A stretch of 64,000 bases of DNA from an uncultured Pelagibacteraceae bacterium (GTDB lineage Bacteria; Pseudomonadota; Alphaproteobacteria; Pelagibacterales; Pelagibacteraceae), in NCBI GenBank assembly GCA_902584685.1, contig CACIAP010000004.1, positions 1 to 64,000 of the forward strand, given 5' to 3'. The notes under the pieces are model-generated. The model did not search any database and was not told where the DNA came from. It saw only the letters and a list, made by a program, of their open reading frames with translations. This document shows, one piece after another, positions 44,215 to 53,428 of this stretch (its first letter is position 1; each line of letters opens with the position of its first letter). A program made the translations under genes and the position numbers.

Positions 44215-44742
44215 ATGAAGAAAATAAAAACCAAATTTAAAGATTTATTTATTGTTCAAGCAAAAATTATTAAAGATAATAGAGGATGGTTAAAAGAGGA
44301 ATTTAAAAAAAAATTTGTTAAAAGAAGCCTAATTTTTACAGTAGTATCAAATTCTAAAAAAAATGTTTTAAGAGGATTGCATATGCAAACTAGAAATTCT
44401 CAAGATAAGTTTCTATCAGTTGTTAAAGGGAGAATACTTGATGTTGCTGTGGATTTAAGAAAGAACTCTAAAACATTTGGTAAACATTTTAAAGTTATTC
44501 TTAGTGAAAAAAATGGTAAACATTTATTTGTTCCGAGAGGATTTGCACACGGCATCCTAGGTTTAGACAAAGAAAATATCCTTCATTATGCATGTTCAAA
44601 TTACAGGGATCCAAGAAGTGAAGTTTCAATAAAATGGAACGATTCTGACTTAAAAATAAATTGGGGAACAAAAAAACCAATTATTTCAAAAAAGGATAAA
44701 TTTGCTCTTTCTTTAAAAGATTTTAAAAAAATTAGTAAATGA
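44215..44742 (+). CDS. rfbC: dTDP-4-dehydrorhamnose 3,5-epimerase family protein
   Basis: This 175-residue cupin-fold epimerase has DNRGWLKEEF, NVLRGLHMQTR with the catalytic His, GRILDVAVDLRKNS, and FVPRGFAHGILGL. It epimerises C3 and C5 (or C3 only) of the 4-keto-6-deoxy sugar. MQTR replaces the common QxP after the His, so product stereochemistry could differ from L-rhamnose. It starts 3 bases after rfbA and overlaps the next gene by four. Confidence 0.9.
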   Translation: MKKIKTKFKDLFIVQAKIIKDNRGWLKEEFKKKFVKRSLIFTVVSNSKKNVLRGLHMQTRNSQDKFLSVVKGRILDVAVDLRKNSKTFGKHFKVILSEKNGKHLFVPRGFAHGILGLDKENILHYACSNYRDPRSEVSIKWNDSDLKINWGTKKPIISKKDKFALSLKDFKKISK

Positions 44743-45443
44743 AAAAAATAATTTTTACTGGTGGAAGTGGAAAATTTGGTAAAATATTCAGGAAATTTAA
44801 TTTAAATAAAAAAAATATTTATTACCCTTCATCAAAAACTTTTGATGTAACGAATTTTAAGAGAATGGAGAAATTTATTAGGAAAATAAAGCCAAAATTT
44901 ATTATTCATGCTGCTGCAATTTCAAGACCTATGGATCTTCACGAAAAAAAAGTTATGAAAAGTATTAGTACAAACATTATTGGTACTTCAAACATTGCAA
45001 ATCTTTGTCATAAATATAAAATAAAACTTATATACTTCTCTACAAACTACGTATACCCGTCTAAAATAGGAAATTATAAAGAAGATCACCCAGTATTTCC
45101 AATTAATAATTATGCATGGTCTAAACTTGGAGGAGAGTGTGCGGTACAAATGTTAAAAGACTCTTTAATCTTAAGAATATGTATGACTGAAAAACCTTTT
45201 TTATATAAATATGCTTACACAAACTTAAAAACAAATTTCATGTTTCATGAAGACTTAGCAAAAGTTTTTTTTAGATTAATAAACAAGAAAGGTATAATCA
45301 ATGTGGGTGGTCCTGCACAGTCTGTTTACAACTTTGCAAAGAAGGAAAATAAAAAGATTAAAAAAAAAGTTTTAAAAACTGGAAAAAACAGTCTGCCATT
45401 AAAATCTTCTATGAATATTTCTAAATTTAAAAAAATGTTCTAG
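44739..45443 (+). CDS. Sugar-nucleotide reductase, dTDP-4-dehydrorhamnose reductase-like (short)
   Basis: This 234-residue extended SDR has the Rossmann motif IIFTGGSGKFGKIF, FIIHAAAISRPMDLHE and YFSTNYVYPS, with a YAWSK catalytic tetrad segment. Position as fourth gene of the dTDP-sugar operon suggests the final reductase (RmlD-like). At 234 residues it is about 50 shorter than usual RmlD, the shortening being in the substrate-binding part, so another reductase or a degenerate function is possible. It ends 3 bases before the tRNA-Met 3' end. Confidence 0.75.
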   Translation: MKKIIFTGGSGKFGKIFRKFNLNKKNIYYPSSKTFDVTNFKRMEKFIRKIKPKFIIHAAAISRPMDLHEKKVMKSISTNIIGTSNIANLCHKYKIKLIYFSTNYVYPSKIGNYKEDHPVFPINNYAWSKLGGECAVQMLKDSLILRICMTEKPFLYKYAYTNLKTNFMFHEDLAKVFFRLINKKGIINVGGPAQSVYNFAKKENKKIKKKVLKTGKNSLPLKSSMNISKFKKMF

Positions 45444-45446
45444 ATT

Positions 45447-45523
45447 TGGTAGCGGGAAGTGGGATCGAACCACTGACCTCGGGCTTATGAGTCCCGCGCT
45501 CTAACCAACTGAGCTACCCCGCC
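45447..45523 (-). tRNA. tRNA-Met (CAT), elongator type
   Basis: The 77-base minus-strand sequence folds as a tRNA: acceptor GGCGGGG pairs (with terminal G-U pairs) with TCCCGCT, the D-arm is AGCTCAGTTGGTTAGAGC-like, the anticodon loop is CTCATAA with CAT, and the T-arm holds GGTTCGATCC. CCA is encoded. The G1 start and loop are of the elongator type, not the C1-A72 initiator. The anticodon stem has an unusual A31/G39 opposition. Confidence 0.95.
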
Positions 45524-45577
45524 ATTAAATTCATGTTGATTTATACTACTTATTTTTTTTCATTCAAACAATTTATA

Positions 45578-45985
45578 CTAAAGATCAATATTAAACTTAG
45601 ACGGTTTCCAGTTTTTTGGCGCTAATTCTAAGTCGCTAAATTCAAAAGCAGGCGCGACTGTACAACCTATCAAACTATAAGATCCTGATGATTTCATTGC
45701 AAACCATATATTTTTTTTAATATTAAAATTAAAATTATTTTTTGATCCGATTTCATTAGTTTCAAATTTATCTCCATCTTCAGAAGTATAAATTAATAAT
45801 GGGCTACCTGAGTAAAAATGTAAGGTCTCATTTTTTGTTATTCGATGCCAATGGGAATGTTCATGCTGTTCTAATAAAAAATAAATATGGCTCACATCTT
45901 TATTTTTAAATATTTCAACATAATGTCCACCTTCTGGGTGCGCTATCATTTTATGTTGCTTGATTAGTGATTTAACAATACTCAT
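45578..45985 (-). CDS. Cupin domain protein (DUF985/Cupin_5)
   Basis: This 135-residue cupin matches the DUF985 family: HPEGGHYVEIFKN at the start, SHIYFLLEQHEHSHWHRI as the metal-ligand-like cupin motif 1, NETLHFYSGSPL, and the C-terminal TVAPAFEFSDLELA. Some family members are epimerase-like but most are uncharacterised. No partner gene is apparent; a small membrane-protein gene lies upstream. Confidence 0.85.
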   Translation of the reverse strand: MSIVKSLIKQHKMIAHPEGGHYVEIFKNKDVSHIYFLLEQHEHSHWHRITKNETLHFYSGSPLLIYTSEDGDKFETNEIGSKNNFNFNIKKNIWFAMKSSGSYSLIGCTVAPAFEFSDLELAPKNWKPSKFNIDL

Positions 45986-45998
45986 TCAGATTATATTT

Positions 45999-46181
45999 TT
46001 ATGACGCAATATATTTTATTAAGTAATATAATATACCTGTAATTATTGTAGCATATATAAATCCTATGGAAAAAAGTCTAATCATGTCATTTTGTTTCTT
46101 ATAATTAGTCTTTAAATAAATATAAATTTGAGTGTATATGCCAACAATAGCTATACTTAACAATATATCTGTAGGATTCAT
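45999..46181 (-). CDS. Small two-helix membrane protein
   Basis: I do not recognise this 60-residue protein. Two hydrophobic segments (DILLSIAIVGIYTQIYIYL and a C-terminal ATIITGILYYLIKYI) flank a basic KTNYKKQ loop. I start it at the ATG; a TTG 13 codons upstream is possible but has less support. A tandem arrangement with the cupin gene suggests co-transcription. Confidence 0.5.
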   Translation of the reverse strand: MNPTDILLSIAIVGIYTQIYIYLKTNYKKQNDMIRLFSIGFIYATIITGILYYLIKYIAS

Positions 46182-46266
46182 TTTTGTTGGTTTATATATC
46201 AAGAACAGTAATTCGTTCAACTAACATTGTTGGTTAATTAGTGAAATAAATTAATAAAACTTTAGA

Positions 46267-47121
46267 TTATTTTGCAGTAATTTTGTTTATATTGATGTTT
46301 CCTATATAGAACATTAAGGCCACATATTGAATTAAAGCATAAATTGCTATCGGTGTAATATATTCAATCTCATGAAATAATTGAGCTCCAACGATAAAAC
46401 CCATCGCTCCATTTTGCAGCATCGCTTCGATCATTATAGTTCTTTGAACCTTTATATCTCTCAAAGTATACCTTGTTATTAAATATACTGAGGTTAATAC
46501 AGAAATGATTACGACAAATGCAATTGCTCCTGCATCAGCAAAATAGCCACCTAAGTTTCCTTGCTCAGTAAATATTGCTACTAATAAAATAATTATAAAC
46601 AAAGCTAAAGCTGCTCTATCAAACTTTAAATTGTTACGCTCTGAAAATCGTCTAAAATTTCCTCTCACAAGGATTCCAACAAATGTTGGCAAAGCAATAA
46701 ATAAAAACATCCTTACTGAAAATTTCAAAAGATTTAGATCAAATTCTACCGATGAAAAGAAGGCTGCATAGATCTTTAAAAATATTGGGATGGATATAAA
46801 TGACACTAATCCACAAATAGAGGTGATGGTTATTGACAACGCTACATTTCCTTTAACAAGTTTAGTTGCATAATTTGACATTACTGCAGAAGGAAGAATT
46901 AATAATAAAAATACACCAAGTTGAAATTCGGCCTGCATCGGAAAGAAGGAAATAATGATAATTCCAATTAAAGGAAGCATTATCATCTGACATATTAGTG
47001 CTATGATAAGATTTCTGGGTTTTTTTAATACCTCAAAAAAATCTTTATAAGATAGATTAAGACCTAAAGAAAACATGATAAATATCATGCCAAGTGGTCC
47101 AACGGTTTTTACAAATTCCAC
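46267..47121 (-). CDS. Bile acid:sodium symporter family (SBF) transporter
   Basis: This 284-residue protein has about nine or ten hydrophobic helices, with LGMIFIMFSLGLNLSYKDFF at the N-terminus and an EAMLQNGAMGFIVGAQLF segment resembling the conserved crossover region (E-G-Q-N) of SBF/ASBT symporters. Bacterial members import organic anions such as pantoate or alpha-keto acids with Na+. The start is a GTG. A paralogue lies at 59.4-60.2 kb. The substrate is unknown. Confidence 0.85.
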   Translation of the reverse strand: MEFVKTVGPLGMIFIMFSLGLNLSYKDFFEVLKKPRNLIIALICQMIMLPLIGIIIISFFPMQAEFQLGVFLLLILPSAVMSNYATKLVKGNVALSITITSICGLVSFISIPIFLKIYAAFFSSVEFDLNLLKFSVRMFLFIALPTFVGILVRGNFRRFSERNNLKFDRAALALFIIILLVAIFTEQGNLGGYFADAGAIAFVVIISVLTSVYLITRYTLRDIKVQRTIMIEAMLQNGAMGFIVGAQLFHEIEYITPIAIYALIQYVALMFYIGNININKITAK

Positions 47122-47231
47122 AATTCCCTCACTCGCTTTATGAACGAAAAAAAATAAAATTCAAGGCATTTTTGTTCATTTTGGGGTTGCTAAATCATAT
47201 AATTTAAGATTATTTGCGTAAATAATAAAAA

Positions 47232-48236
47232 ATGTCATTAAGAGAGTTAAAATTTTCAAATCAAATCCAAGAAGAACAAATTAGATCTGTTTATCACAAA
47301 AATTTTAATTATATCGTTACAGAAAGATTTTATTTCCAACAACAGTGGCTATTTGCTGCTTATAATAGATTTAAAGACTTTGATAAGTATTTAATCTTAA
47401 TTTATTTAGTACAAAAAACTTTTAAAGCATATAAAGATTATCAAATCAAAAATTCATTTGATGAGTTTTATGCAAAAGACACTTACGAAATACCAAAAAT
47501 AAATGTAATTGATTTATCAAGAGAATTACTAATTTCAAAAGAAACTACTAGAAGAAAAATTTTAGAAATGGAAAGAGATGGTGCTATTAAAAAAGATAAG
47601 AAAAAAATAATGATAAATCGTAAAGGACAAGAGTACCAAAAACCAAAAGAATCAATACGAAACATGGCAAGATTACTTTCAAGATTTACTCAATTTCTAA
47701 GTCAAGCAGGTTATTTAGACAAAAAAGTTGAAAACTCTGTTTTGGATAAAAAGATAAAAGATAGTTTTACACAAATTTGGACTATCTTTTTTGAATTTCA
47801 AATACCAACTATTATAGGTTGGAAAAAATTTTTCGGAGATATAGAGACTTGGTCTATCTGGGCTCAATGTGCTTATAATCAAAATCTTGTAATCAATAAA
47901 AGTTTTAAAGAAAATTTAAGTCCAGAATTAACAGCGGATAATTTTATTGAAAAATTAAACAATGAAGGAACTCAAGGTTTGAATGCCATGACTATATCTG
48001 AGTTATCAGGGGTACCAAGACCTACGGCACTAAGAAAATTAAATAATTTAGCCAAAAGAAAATTGATAAAAAAGGATAAAAATAACCTTTACCTTCTATT
48101 TGGGGTGCCAAAATTGGATACAAATACTATTGAAAAAGATATAAATTTAAAAACAATTCGTAATATTAATAAAAATAATGAAGAAAGATTTATTAGAATG
48201 TTAACGAAAATATTAAATACTATCGTATTTAATTAA
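47232..48236 (+). CDS. Two-domain winged-helix DNA-binding protein of unknown family
   Basis: This 334-residue protein has two helix-turn-helix-like regions. One lies around residues 95-130 (VIDLSRELLISKETTRRKI then MERDGAIKKDKKKI), the other around 255-290 (MTISELSGVPRPTALRKLN then LAKRKLIKKDK). Each looks like a MarR/LysR-style recognition helix followed by a wing. The rest is helical with many aromatics. No family name comes to mind, though it may be SAR11-specific. It may regulate the divergent SBF transporter 110 bases away. Confidence 0.7.
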   Translation: MSLRELKFSNQIQEEQIRSVYHKNFNYIVTERFYFQQQWLFAAYNRFKDFDKYLILIYLVQKTFKAYKDYQIKNSFDEFYAKDTYEIPKINVIDLSRELLISKETTRRKILEMERDGAIKKDKKKIMINRKGQEYQKPKESIRNMARLLSRFTQFLSQAGYLDKKVENSVLDKKIKDSFTQIWTIFFEFQIPTIIGWKKFFGDIETWSIWAQCAYNQNLVINKSFKENLSPELTADNFIEKLNNEGTQGLNAMTISELSGVPRPTALRKLNNLAKRKLIKKDKNNLYLLFGVPKLDTNTIEKDINLKTIRNINKNNEERFIRMLTKILNTIVFN

Positions 48237-48421
48237 AGAGACGCGATTATACCAGTAATTACTATCACAGAACCAATTAGACCTAGAAATAAAAGATTTT
48301 CTTTTCTTTCTTTTTTCTTCTCTTCTCTAACTCTTGTTAATAAATCGTTGATATCAACTTTAATATTTGGCGTTTTTTTAAGCTCTACTTGTTGATCGTA
48401 ACTTGATGTTTCCCCACTCAT
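48233..48421 (-). CDS. Small tail-anchored membrane protein
   Basis: This 62-residue protein has a charged N-terminal part (VDINDLLTRVREEKKKERKEN) and a single C-terminal hydrophobic helix (LLFLGLIGSVIVITGIIASL). It could be a scaffold or a small subunit of a membrane complex; function is unknown. Its stop codon is interlocked with the upstream wHTH gene (TTAA). Confidence 0.6.
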   Translation of the reverse strand: MSGETSSYDQQVELKKTPNIKVDINDLLTRVREEKKKERKENLLFLGLIGSVIVITGIIASL

Positions 48422-48511
48422 AGATTGTATTTAACACCACCCGATTCGTTTTTTCAAGAAAAGCGTTGTTCAAAATGAGTTACAAATTTTCAAGCCCCTT
48501 TCAAAATGGTC

Positions 48512-50956
48512 CTACAAAGAACTAAGCTTCTTATCATTGAGGGGTCGGGTGATCACAGATGCTGAGTATTTTTCTTTCTCAACCTCTATCTCAAAGGCTT
48601 GTTTATCTATCTGATCACTAGTTAAGCCTGAATTAATGTAGCCAAATGCTAAATTTTTGTTGTAATTAAAAGAGTAACAGCCAGAAGTTGTATGTCCCAC
48701 AATCTTATCTTTTAAATAGATCGGCTCATCGTGAAGCAGAAGAGGTGCTCCTTCTTTAGAATGGTTCAAAATGAGCATTTTAAATTTCTTATGGTCCTTT
48801 TTGTCTCGCTTTTTTTCCAATGCTGCTCTTCCAATAAAATTTATATTCTTTTTAAAACTGACAGCAAAGCTTAAACCTGCCTCAAATTGGTTTTCCTCAG
48901 GTGAAATATCGTGGCCCCAATGTAAATAACCACTTTCCATCCTCATAATATCCATTGCATGCATTCCACATAGAGAAAGTTTAAAAGATTTACCTTTATC
49001 AATTAAAATATCAAAAAGTTTTAAAGCGTTTTCTTTTTTTACATAAAGTTCAAAGCCTAATTCTCCTACATATGAAATTCGTTGAGCCCATAATTCTATA
49101 TCATTAATTTTAACTAATTTAGCTGTAGCAAATTTAAAGTTTTCATTAGAAAAATCATCAGAACTTATTGAAGAAATCATCTCTCTACTTTTTGGTCCAA
49201 ATAAACCTAGACAACAATAATCTTCAGTAACATCTTTTAATTTCACATCTTTAGAAATATGCTTTAAAATATGAAATTTATCATGTTCTCTATTTGCAGC
49301 AGAAGAAACAATTCTAAAATAATTCTTTTCAATACAAATAACTGTTAAGTCAGTTTCAATTCCACCATCTTTATTTAACATTTGTGTATATTTAATTTTA
49401 CCAGGTTCGTTTGGAATATTAGCTGTACATAAAATTTGTAATTCTTCATGTGCTTTTTCACCTTTTAAATCAAATTTTGAAAATGGAGATAATTCAAACA
49501 AACCTACATTTGATCTTGCATTTTTTGTTTCAAATTCTGCACTTGGATACCAATTTTGATAATTGTAACTATATTTATAATCTTTGTTTTTTTCATCTTG
49601 AGAAAACCACATTGGTCTTTCATACCCACCAGATACACCAAAACATGCACCATGATCTTTCAATCTTTCATGATAAGGAAGAGTAATTACATTTCTTGAA
49701 GTTTTGTGTTGTTTATACGGCCAATGCATTCCATATAAATCACCAAGTGTTTCTGTTACTCTTTCTTTAATAAAATTTATGCCTGAGTGAAATTTTTGAA
49801 ATCTTTTAATGTCATAACTAAAAATATCTTCATTAATATGACCATTCATCATCCATTCAGCTGTAACTTTACCAACACCCCCAGCACTTGCTATTCCAAT
49901 ACTATTTAAACCACAACAAACAAAAAAGTTTTTAACTTCAGGAACTTCGCCCAATAAAGTATTTGTATCAGGTGTAAAAGATTCTGGTCCTGCAAAAAAC
50001 TTTCTTATTCCTGTTTTTTCCAAAATAGGAAATCTTTTCATACACGCATTTAAATAAGGTTCAAAATGTTCTAGGTTTTCTGGAAACTCACCAAAAGAAA
50101 AATCTTCTGGAACTTTATTAGTTTTATCGAATGCAGGAATTGATTTTCCTTCAAAAATTCCTAAAAGTAATTTTCCAGCATCTTCTTTAAAATAAGTTCT
50201 GCTATCAAAATCTCTGATTACTGGTAAATCTTTTGGCACCTCTTTTATTGGTTCCGTAATTACATAAAAGTGTTCAGCTGGATATAATGGAATACTTACA
50301 CCTAATTTTTCACCAATTTGTCTTGACCACATTCCTGTAGCTAAAACAATATATTCACACTCAATTTTTTCTCCATTAACAACAACACCTTCTATTCGTT
50401 TATTTTTTACTAAAATATCTTCAACAGGTGAGTCTTCAAAAATTTTTGCACCTTCTGCTCTTGCAGCTTTTGCAAGTAATTGAGTAATTCCAGATGGATC
50501 TCCCGATCCATCACCTGGCATTAAAATACCCCCAAGCAAATCATCATTTTTAATTAATGGAACTTTTTCTTTAATTTGATCTTTATTTAAAATTTGAACA
50601 TCAACATCAAAAAGTTGAGCAGTGGTTGCTTGTCTTTTTAATTCTTGCCATCTACCCTCTTCTTGAGCAATTGACATTGCACCGTTCAAACGAAGACCTG
50701 CTGAATGATCTACTTTTTTTTCAAGCTCTTTATATAAATCTAAAGAATATTTTCTTATTTTAGTTATTGTTGCAGAGGGTCCTAATTGACTGACTAATCC
50801 CGCAGCATGCCAAGTGGTGCCAGAAGTTAGTTTATCTCTTTCTAAAAGGATAACATCTTTCCAACCAAATTTTGCTAAATGATAAGCACAAGAACATCCA
50901 ACAACCCCACCACCAATAACAACAACTTTTGTGCTACTAGGTATTTTTTTACTCAT
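48512..50956 (-). CDS. FAD-dependent dimethylglycine/sarcosine dehydrogenase family, with GcvT domain
   Basis: This 814-residue protein joins a DAO-type FAD domain (GGGVVGCSCAYHLAKFG near the N-terminus and the covalent-FAD His region TSGTTWHAAGLVS) to an FAO_M linker and a C-terminal aminomethyltransferase (GcvT plus GcvT-C) domain from about residue 420. The architecture matches dimethylglycine or sarcosine dehydrogenase, which demethylates the amine and passes the methylene to tetrahydrofolate. It starts 4 bases after ald. Substrate cannot be fixed; glycine betaine breakdown products are plausible in SAR11. Confidence 0.9.
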   Translation of the reverse strand: MSKKIPSSTKVVVIGGGVVGCSCAYHLAKFGWKDVILLERDKLTSGTTWHAAGLVSQLGPSATITKIRKYSLDLYKELEKKVDHSAGLRLNGAMSIAQEEGRWQELKRQATTAQLFDVDVQILNKDQIKEKVPLIKNDDLLGGILMPGDGSGDPSGITQLLAKAARAEGAKIFEDSPVEDILVKNKRIEGVVVNGEKIECEYIVLATGMWSRQIGEKLGVSIPLYPAEHFYVITEPIKEVPKDLPVIRDFDSRTYFKEDAGKLLLGIFEGKSIPAFDKTNKVPEDFSFGEFPENLEHFEPYLNACMKRFPILEKTGIRKFFAGPESFTPDTNTLLGEVPEVKNFFVCCGLNSIGIASAGGVGKVTAEWMMNGHINEDIFSYDIKRFQKFHSGINFIKERVTETLGDLYGMHWPYKQHKTSRNVITLPYHERLKDHGACFGVSGGYERPMWFSQDEKNKDYKYSYNYQNWYPSAEFETKNARSNVGLFELSPFSKFDLKGEKAHEELQILCTANIPNEPGKIKYTQMLNKDGGIETDLTVICIEKNYFRIVSSAANREHDKFHILKHISKDVKLKDVTEDYCCLGLFGPKSREMISSISSDDFSNENFKFATAKLVKINDIELWAQRISYVGELGFELYVKKENALKLFDILIDKGKSFKLSLCGMHAMDIMRMESGYLHWGHDISPEENQFEAGLSFAVSFKKNINFIGRAALEKKRDKKDHKKFKMLILNHSKEGAPLLLHDEPIYLKDKIVGHTTSGCYSFNYNKNLAFGYINSGLTSDQIDKQAFEIEVEKEKYSASVITRPLNDKKLSSL

Positions 50957-50960
50957 CTAA

Positions 50961-52079
50961 TTAATTTTTGATTGCTTCTCCTGCACTAACATATTCGTGA
51001 CCAAAAACATCTGCAACAGCTTTATAGGTCACATGTCCTTTATGAACATTGAGCCCTGCTAAGAAGTTCTTATCTTCTCCTAAAGCTTTTTGATAACCTT
51101 TGTTTGCTAATTTCACTAAGTATGGGAGAGTTGCTTTATTTAATGCAAATGTAGAAGTTCTAGGAACTCCACCTGGCATATTAGCTACGCAATAATGAAC
51201 AACATCATTTACTATATATGTGGGGTCTCCATGAGTAGTTGGTTTACTTGTTTCAACACATCCACCTTGATCAATTGCAACATCCACTATTACAGAGCCT
51301 CTTTTCATTAATTTTAGCATATCTTTGGTAACTAATTTTGGAGCTTCTGCCCCAGGAATTAAAACACCACCAACTAACAAATCAGCTTCGGAAACTAATT
51401 TATTTAAATCAACTTTATCACTTTGTTCTGGAATAATTTTATCACCAAACATTTTAACTAATTGTTTTAATCTTTCTTCAGACTTATCAACTATATGAAC
51501 TTTAGCTCTCATACCTGTTGCAATAATTGCAGCGTTCTCTCCTACTACTCCACCACCAAGAATTAATACATTTGCTGGTTCACCGCCTGGTGCTCCACCT
51601 AATAAAATACCTCTACCCTTTTGATTTTTTTCTAAACAATGGGCTCCAGCTTGAACTGACATACGACCCGCAACTGCACTCATTGGAGCAAGTAACGGAA
51701 GTCTGCCATTATCATCTGTAACGGTTTCATAAGCAATATTGATGCTTTTAGATTTAATCAATCCTTCAGTAAGTTCTTTTGCGGCTGCTAAATGAAGATA
51801 AGTATAAAGAATTTGATTTTCCCTTAACATATCTACTTCAGCTTTTTGAGGCTCTTTTACTTTTACTATTATGTCTGCATCGTTAAAAATATCACCAGCT
51901 GTTTTTACAATTTTTGCACCAGCTTTAGTGTATTGATCGTTATCAAAACCAGCTTCAAATCCACTATTATTCTCAACTAAAACTTCATGACCCTCACCTA
52001 CTAAAGTTTTTACACTTTCAGGCGTTAATCCAATTCTATTTTCTTGTGGTTTTATTTCTTTGGGAACGCCAATTTTCAT
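50961..52079 (-). CDS. ald: Alanine dehydrogenase
   Basis: This 372-residue enzyme interconverts L-alanine and pyruvate with NAD. It begins MKIGVPKEIKPQENRIGLTP, the substrate Lys and His being near KVKEPQ and TYLHLAA, and has the Rossmann GGGVVGENAAIIATGM. Located between an omega-aminotransferase and a methylamine-type dehydrogenase, it would regenerate the pyruvate amino acceptor and release ammonium. Confidence 0.96.
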   Translation of the reverse strand: MKIGVPKEIKPQENRIGLTPESVKTLVGEGHEVLVENNSGFEAGFDNDQYTKAGAKIVKTAGDIFNDADIIVKVKEPQKAEVDMLRENQILYTYLHLAAAKELTEGLIKSKSINIAYETVTDDNGRLPLLAPMSAVAGRMSVQAGAHCLEKNQKGRGILLGGAPGGEPANVLILGGGVVGENAAIIATGMRAKVHIVDKSEERLKQLVKMFGDKIIPEQSDKVDLNKLVSEADLLVGGVLIPGAEAPKLVTKDMLKLMKRGSVIVDVAIDQGGCVETSKPTTHGDPTYIVNDVVHYCVANMPGGVPRTSTFALNKATLPYLVKLANKGYQKALGEDKNFLAGLNVHKGHVTYKAVADVFGHEYVSAGEAIKN

Positions 52080-52087
52080 AAAGAAAA

Positions 52088-53428
52088 TTAATTCTTTTTA
52101 CTTTTACTGTAGTTAGTAATTCCAGTTCTTAATTTTTCGATTATTTCATCAATATGTTTTTTTTCACATATAAACATAGGTGCAATAATAAGCGCATCAC
52201 CTGTAGCTTTGAAATTAACTCCAGCATCATAACAATGTTTGAAAGTTGCTAGTCCTGCTTTACCTGGTTTTCCATCCATTTTAATATCAATTCCACCCAT
52301 CATTCCATATCCTCTAATGTTATCAACTACATCAATATCTTTTAGTGAAAATAATCCTTCTTGAAAGTATGGACTTAGTTCTTTTGCTCTTTTAAAAATA
52401 TCTTCCTTTTCAAAAATATCTTGTACTGCTAAAGCAGCAGCTACAGATACAGGAATTCCTGAATATGTATATCCATGAAATAATTCTACTGCACCTTTAG
52501 GTGCCGCGTCTACAACAGCATCATAAATTTCTTCTTTGCATGCAACAACACCAAATGGAACAATTCCATTAGTTGTTGCTTTTGCCATTGTCATGATATC
52601 TGGAGTAACACCAAATTCTTGTGCGCCAAAAGCAGAACCTGTTCTACCCCATCCAGTTATTACTTCATCAAAAATTAAAAGAATATTATGTTTATCACAA
52701 AGTTCTCTTAATCTTTGTAAGTATCCAACTGGAGGTACAAGTGTTCCTGTCGAACCTGCAATTGGTTCAACAATACATGCTGCAATATTTTCCGATCCAA
52801 AGTTTGTACAAATTCTTTCTAAGTCATTTGCTATATCTGCACCAGTTTCTGGTTGACCAGATACAAATTTATGTTCGTCTAAGTGTGTATGCCTCATATG
52901 AACTACACCTGGCATCAAAACACTTGCATATGCTTTAACGTTATTAATCATACCACCAACAGAAGTTGCTCCAATATTCATGCCATGGTATGCTCTTTCT
53001 CTTCCAACAAATCTAAACCTTTGACCTTCACCTCTTGCTTTATGATAAGCTACACTAATTTTAATTGCAGTCTCTACAGCAGTAGATCCACAAATTGTAT
53101 AAAAAATTCTATTTAAGTTTCCTGGAGTGTGTTTTGAAATTCTAGTTGCTAATTCAAAAGATCCACCAAAACCTTGTTGAAAAGGTTGAGCATAATCTAA
53201 TGTTTTTAATTGATTTGTAATTGCATCAATAATTTCCATTCGACCATGACCAAGTGGATTACAAAAAAGTCCAGAGCTTGCATCTATTTGAGTATTTCCT
53301 TCGTGGTTTTTAAGATAAACACCTTTAGCTTCAGTAATTAATCTTGGTCTCTCTTTAAAATCTTTGTTGGATGTAAATGGCATCCAATGTTCGTTAAGCG
53401 AATTTGGTATTGAAGGTTTTTGGCTCAT
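52088..53428 (-). CDS. Omega-amino acid:pyruvate aminotransferase (class III, PLP)
   Basis: This 446-residue PLP enzyme resembles beta-alanine or omega-amino acid:pyruvate transaminases: LNEHWMPFTSNKDFK, the PLP phosphate site CGSTAVETAIK, RERAYHGM, IFDEVITGWGRTG and the Schiff-base Lys in MTMAKATTNG. Alanine produced would be reoxidised by the adjacent Ald. The divergent taurine-type transporter makes taurine a candidate substrate (sulfoacetaldehyde product), but the sequence also fits beta-alanine or other omega-amines. The upstream 180 bases separate it from the transporter. Confidence 0.85.
   Translation of the reverse strand: MSQKPSIPNSLNEHWMPFTSNKDFKERPRLITEAKGVYLKNHEGNTQIDASSGLFCNPLGHGRMEIIDAITNQLKTLDYAQPFQQGFGGSFELATRISKHTPGNLNRIFYTICGSTAVETAIKISVAYHKARGEGQRFRFVGRERAYHGMNIGATSVGGMINNVKAYASVLMPGVVHMRHTHLDEHKFVSGQPETGADIANDLERICTNFGSENIAACIVEPIAGSTGTLVPPVGYLQRLRELCDKHNILLIFDEVITGWGRTGSAFGAQEFGVTPDIMTMAKATTNGIVPFGVVACKEEIYDAVVDAAPKGAVELFHGYTYSGIPVSVAAALAVQDIFEKEDIFKRAKELSPYFQEGLFSLKDIDVVDNIRGYGMMGGIDIKMDGKPGKAGLATFKHCYDAGVNFKATGDALIIAPMFICEKKHIDEIIEKLRTGITNYSKSKKN

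Noticed and set aside
46182-46220. TTG start adding 13 codons to the small membrane protein
   Set aside because: An ATG at 46181 gives a complete two-helix protein; no Shine-Dalgarno supports the TTG.
52536-53116. Three + strand open frames antisense to the aminotransferase
   Set aside because: They overlap each other in different frames and have no domain features; the minus-strand gene has all PLP motifs.
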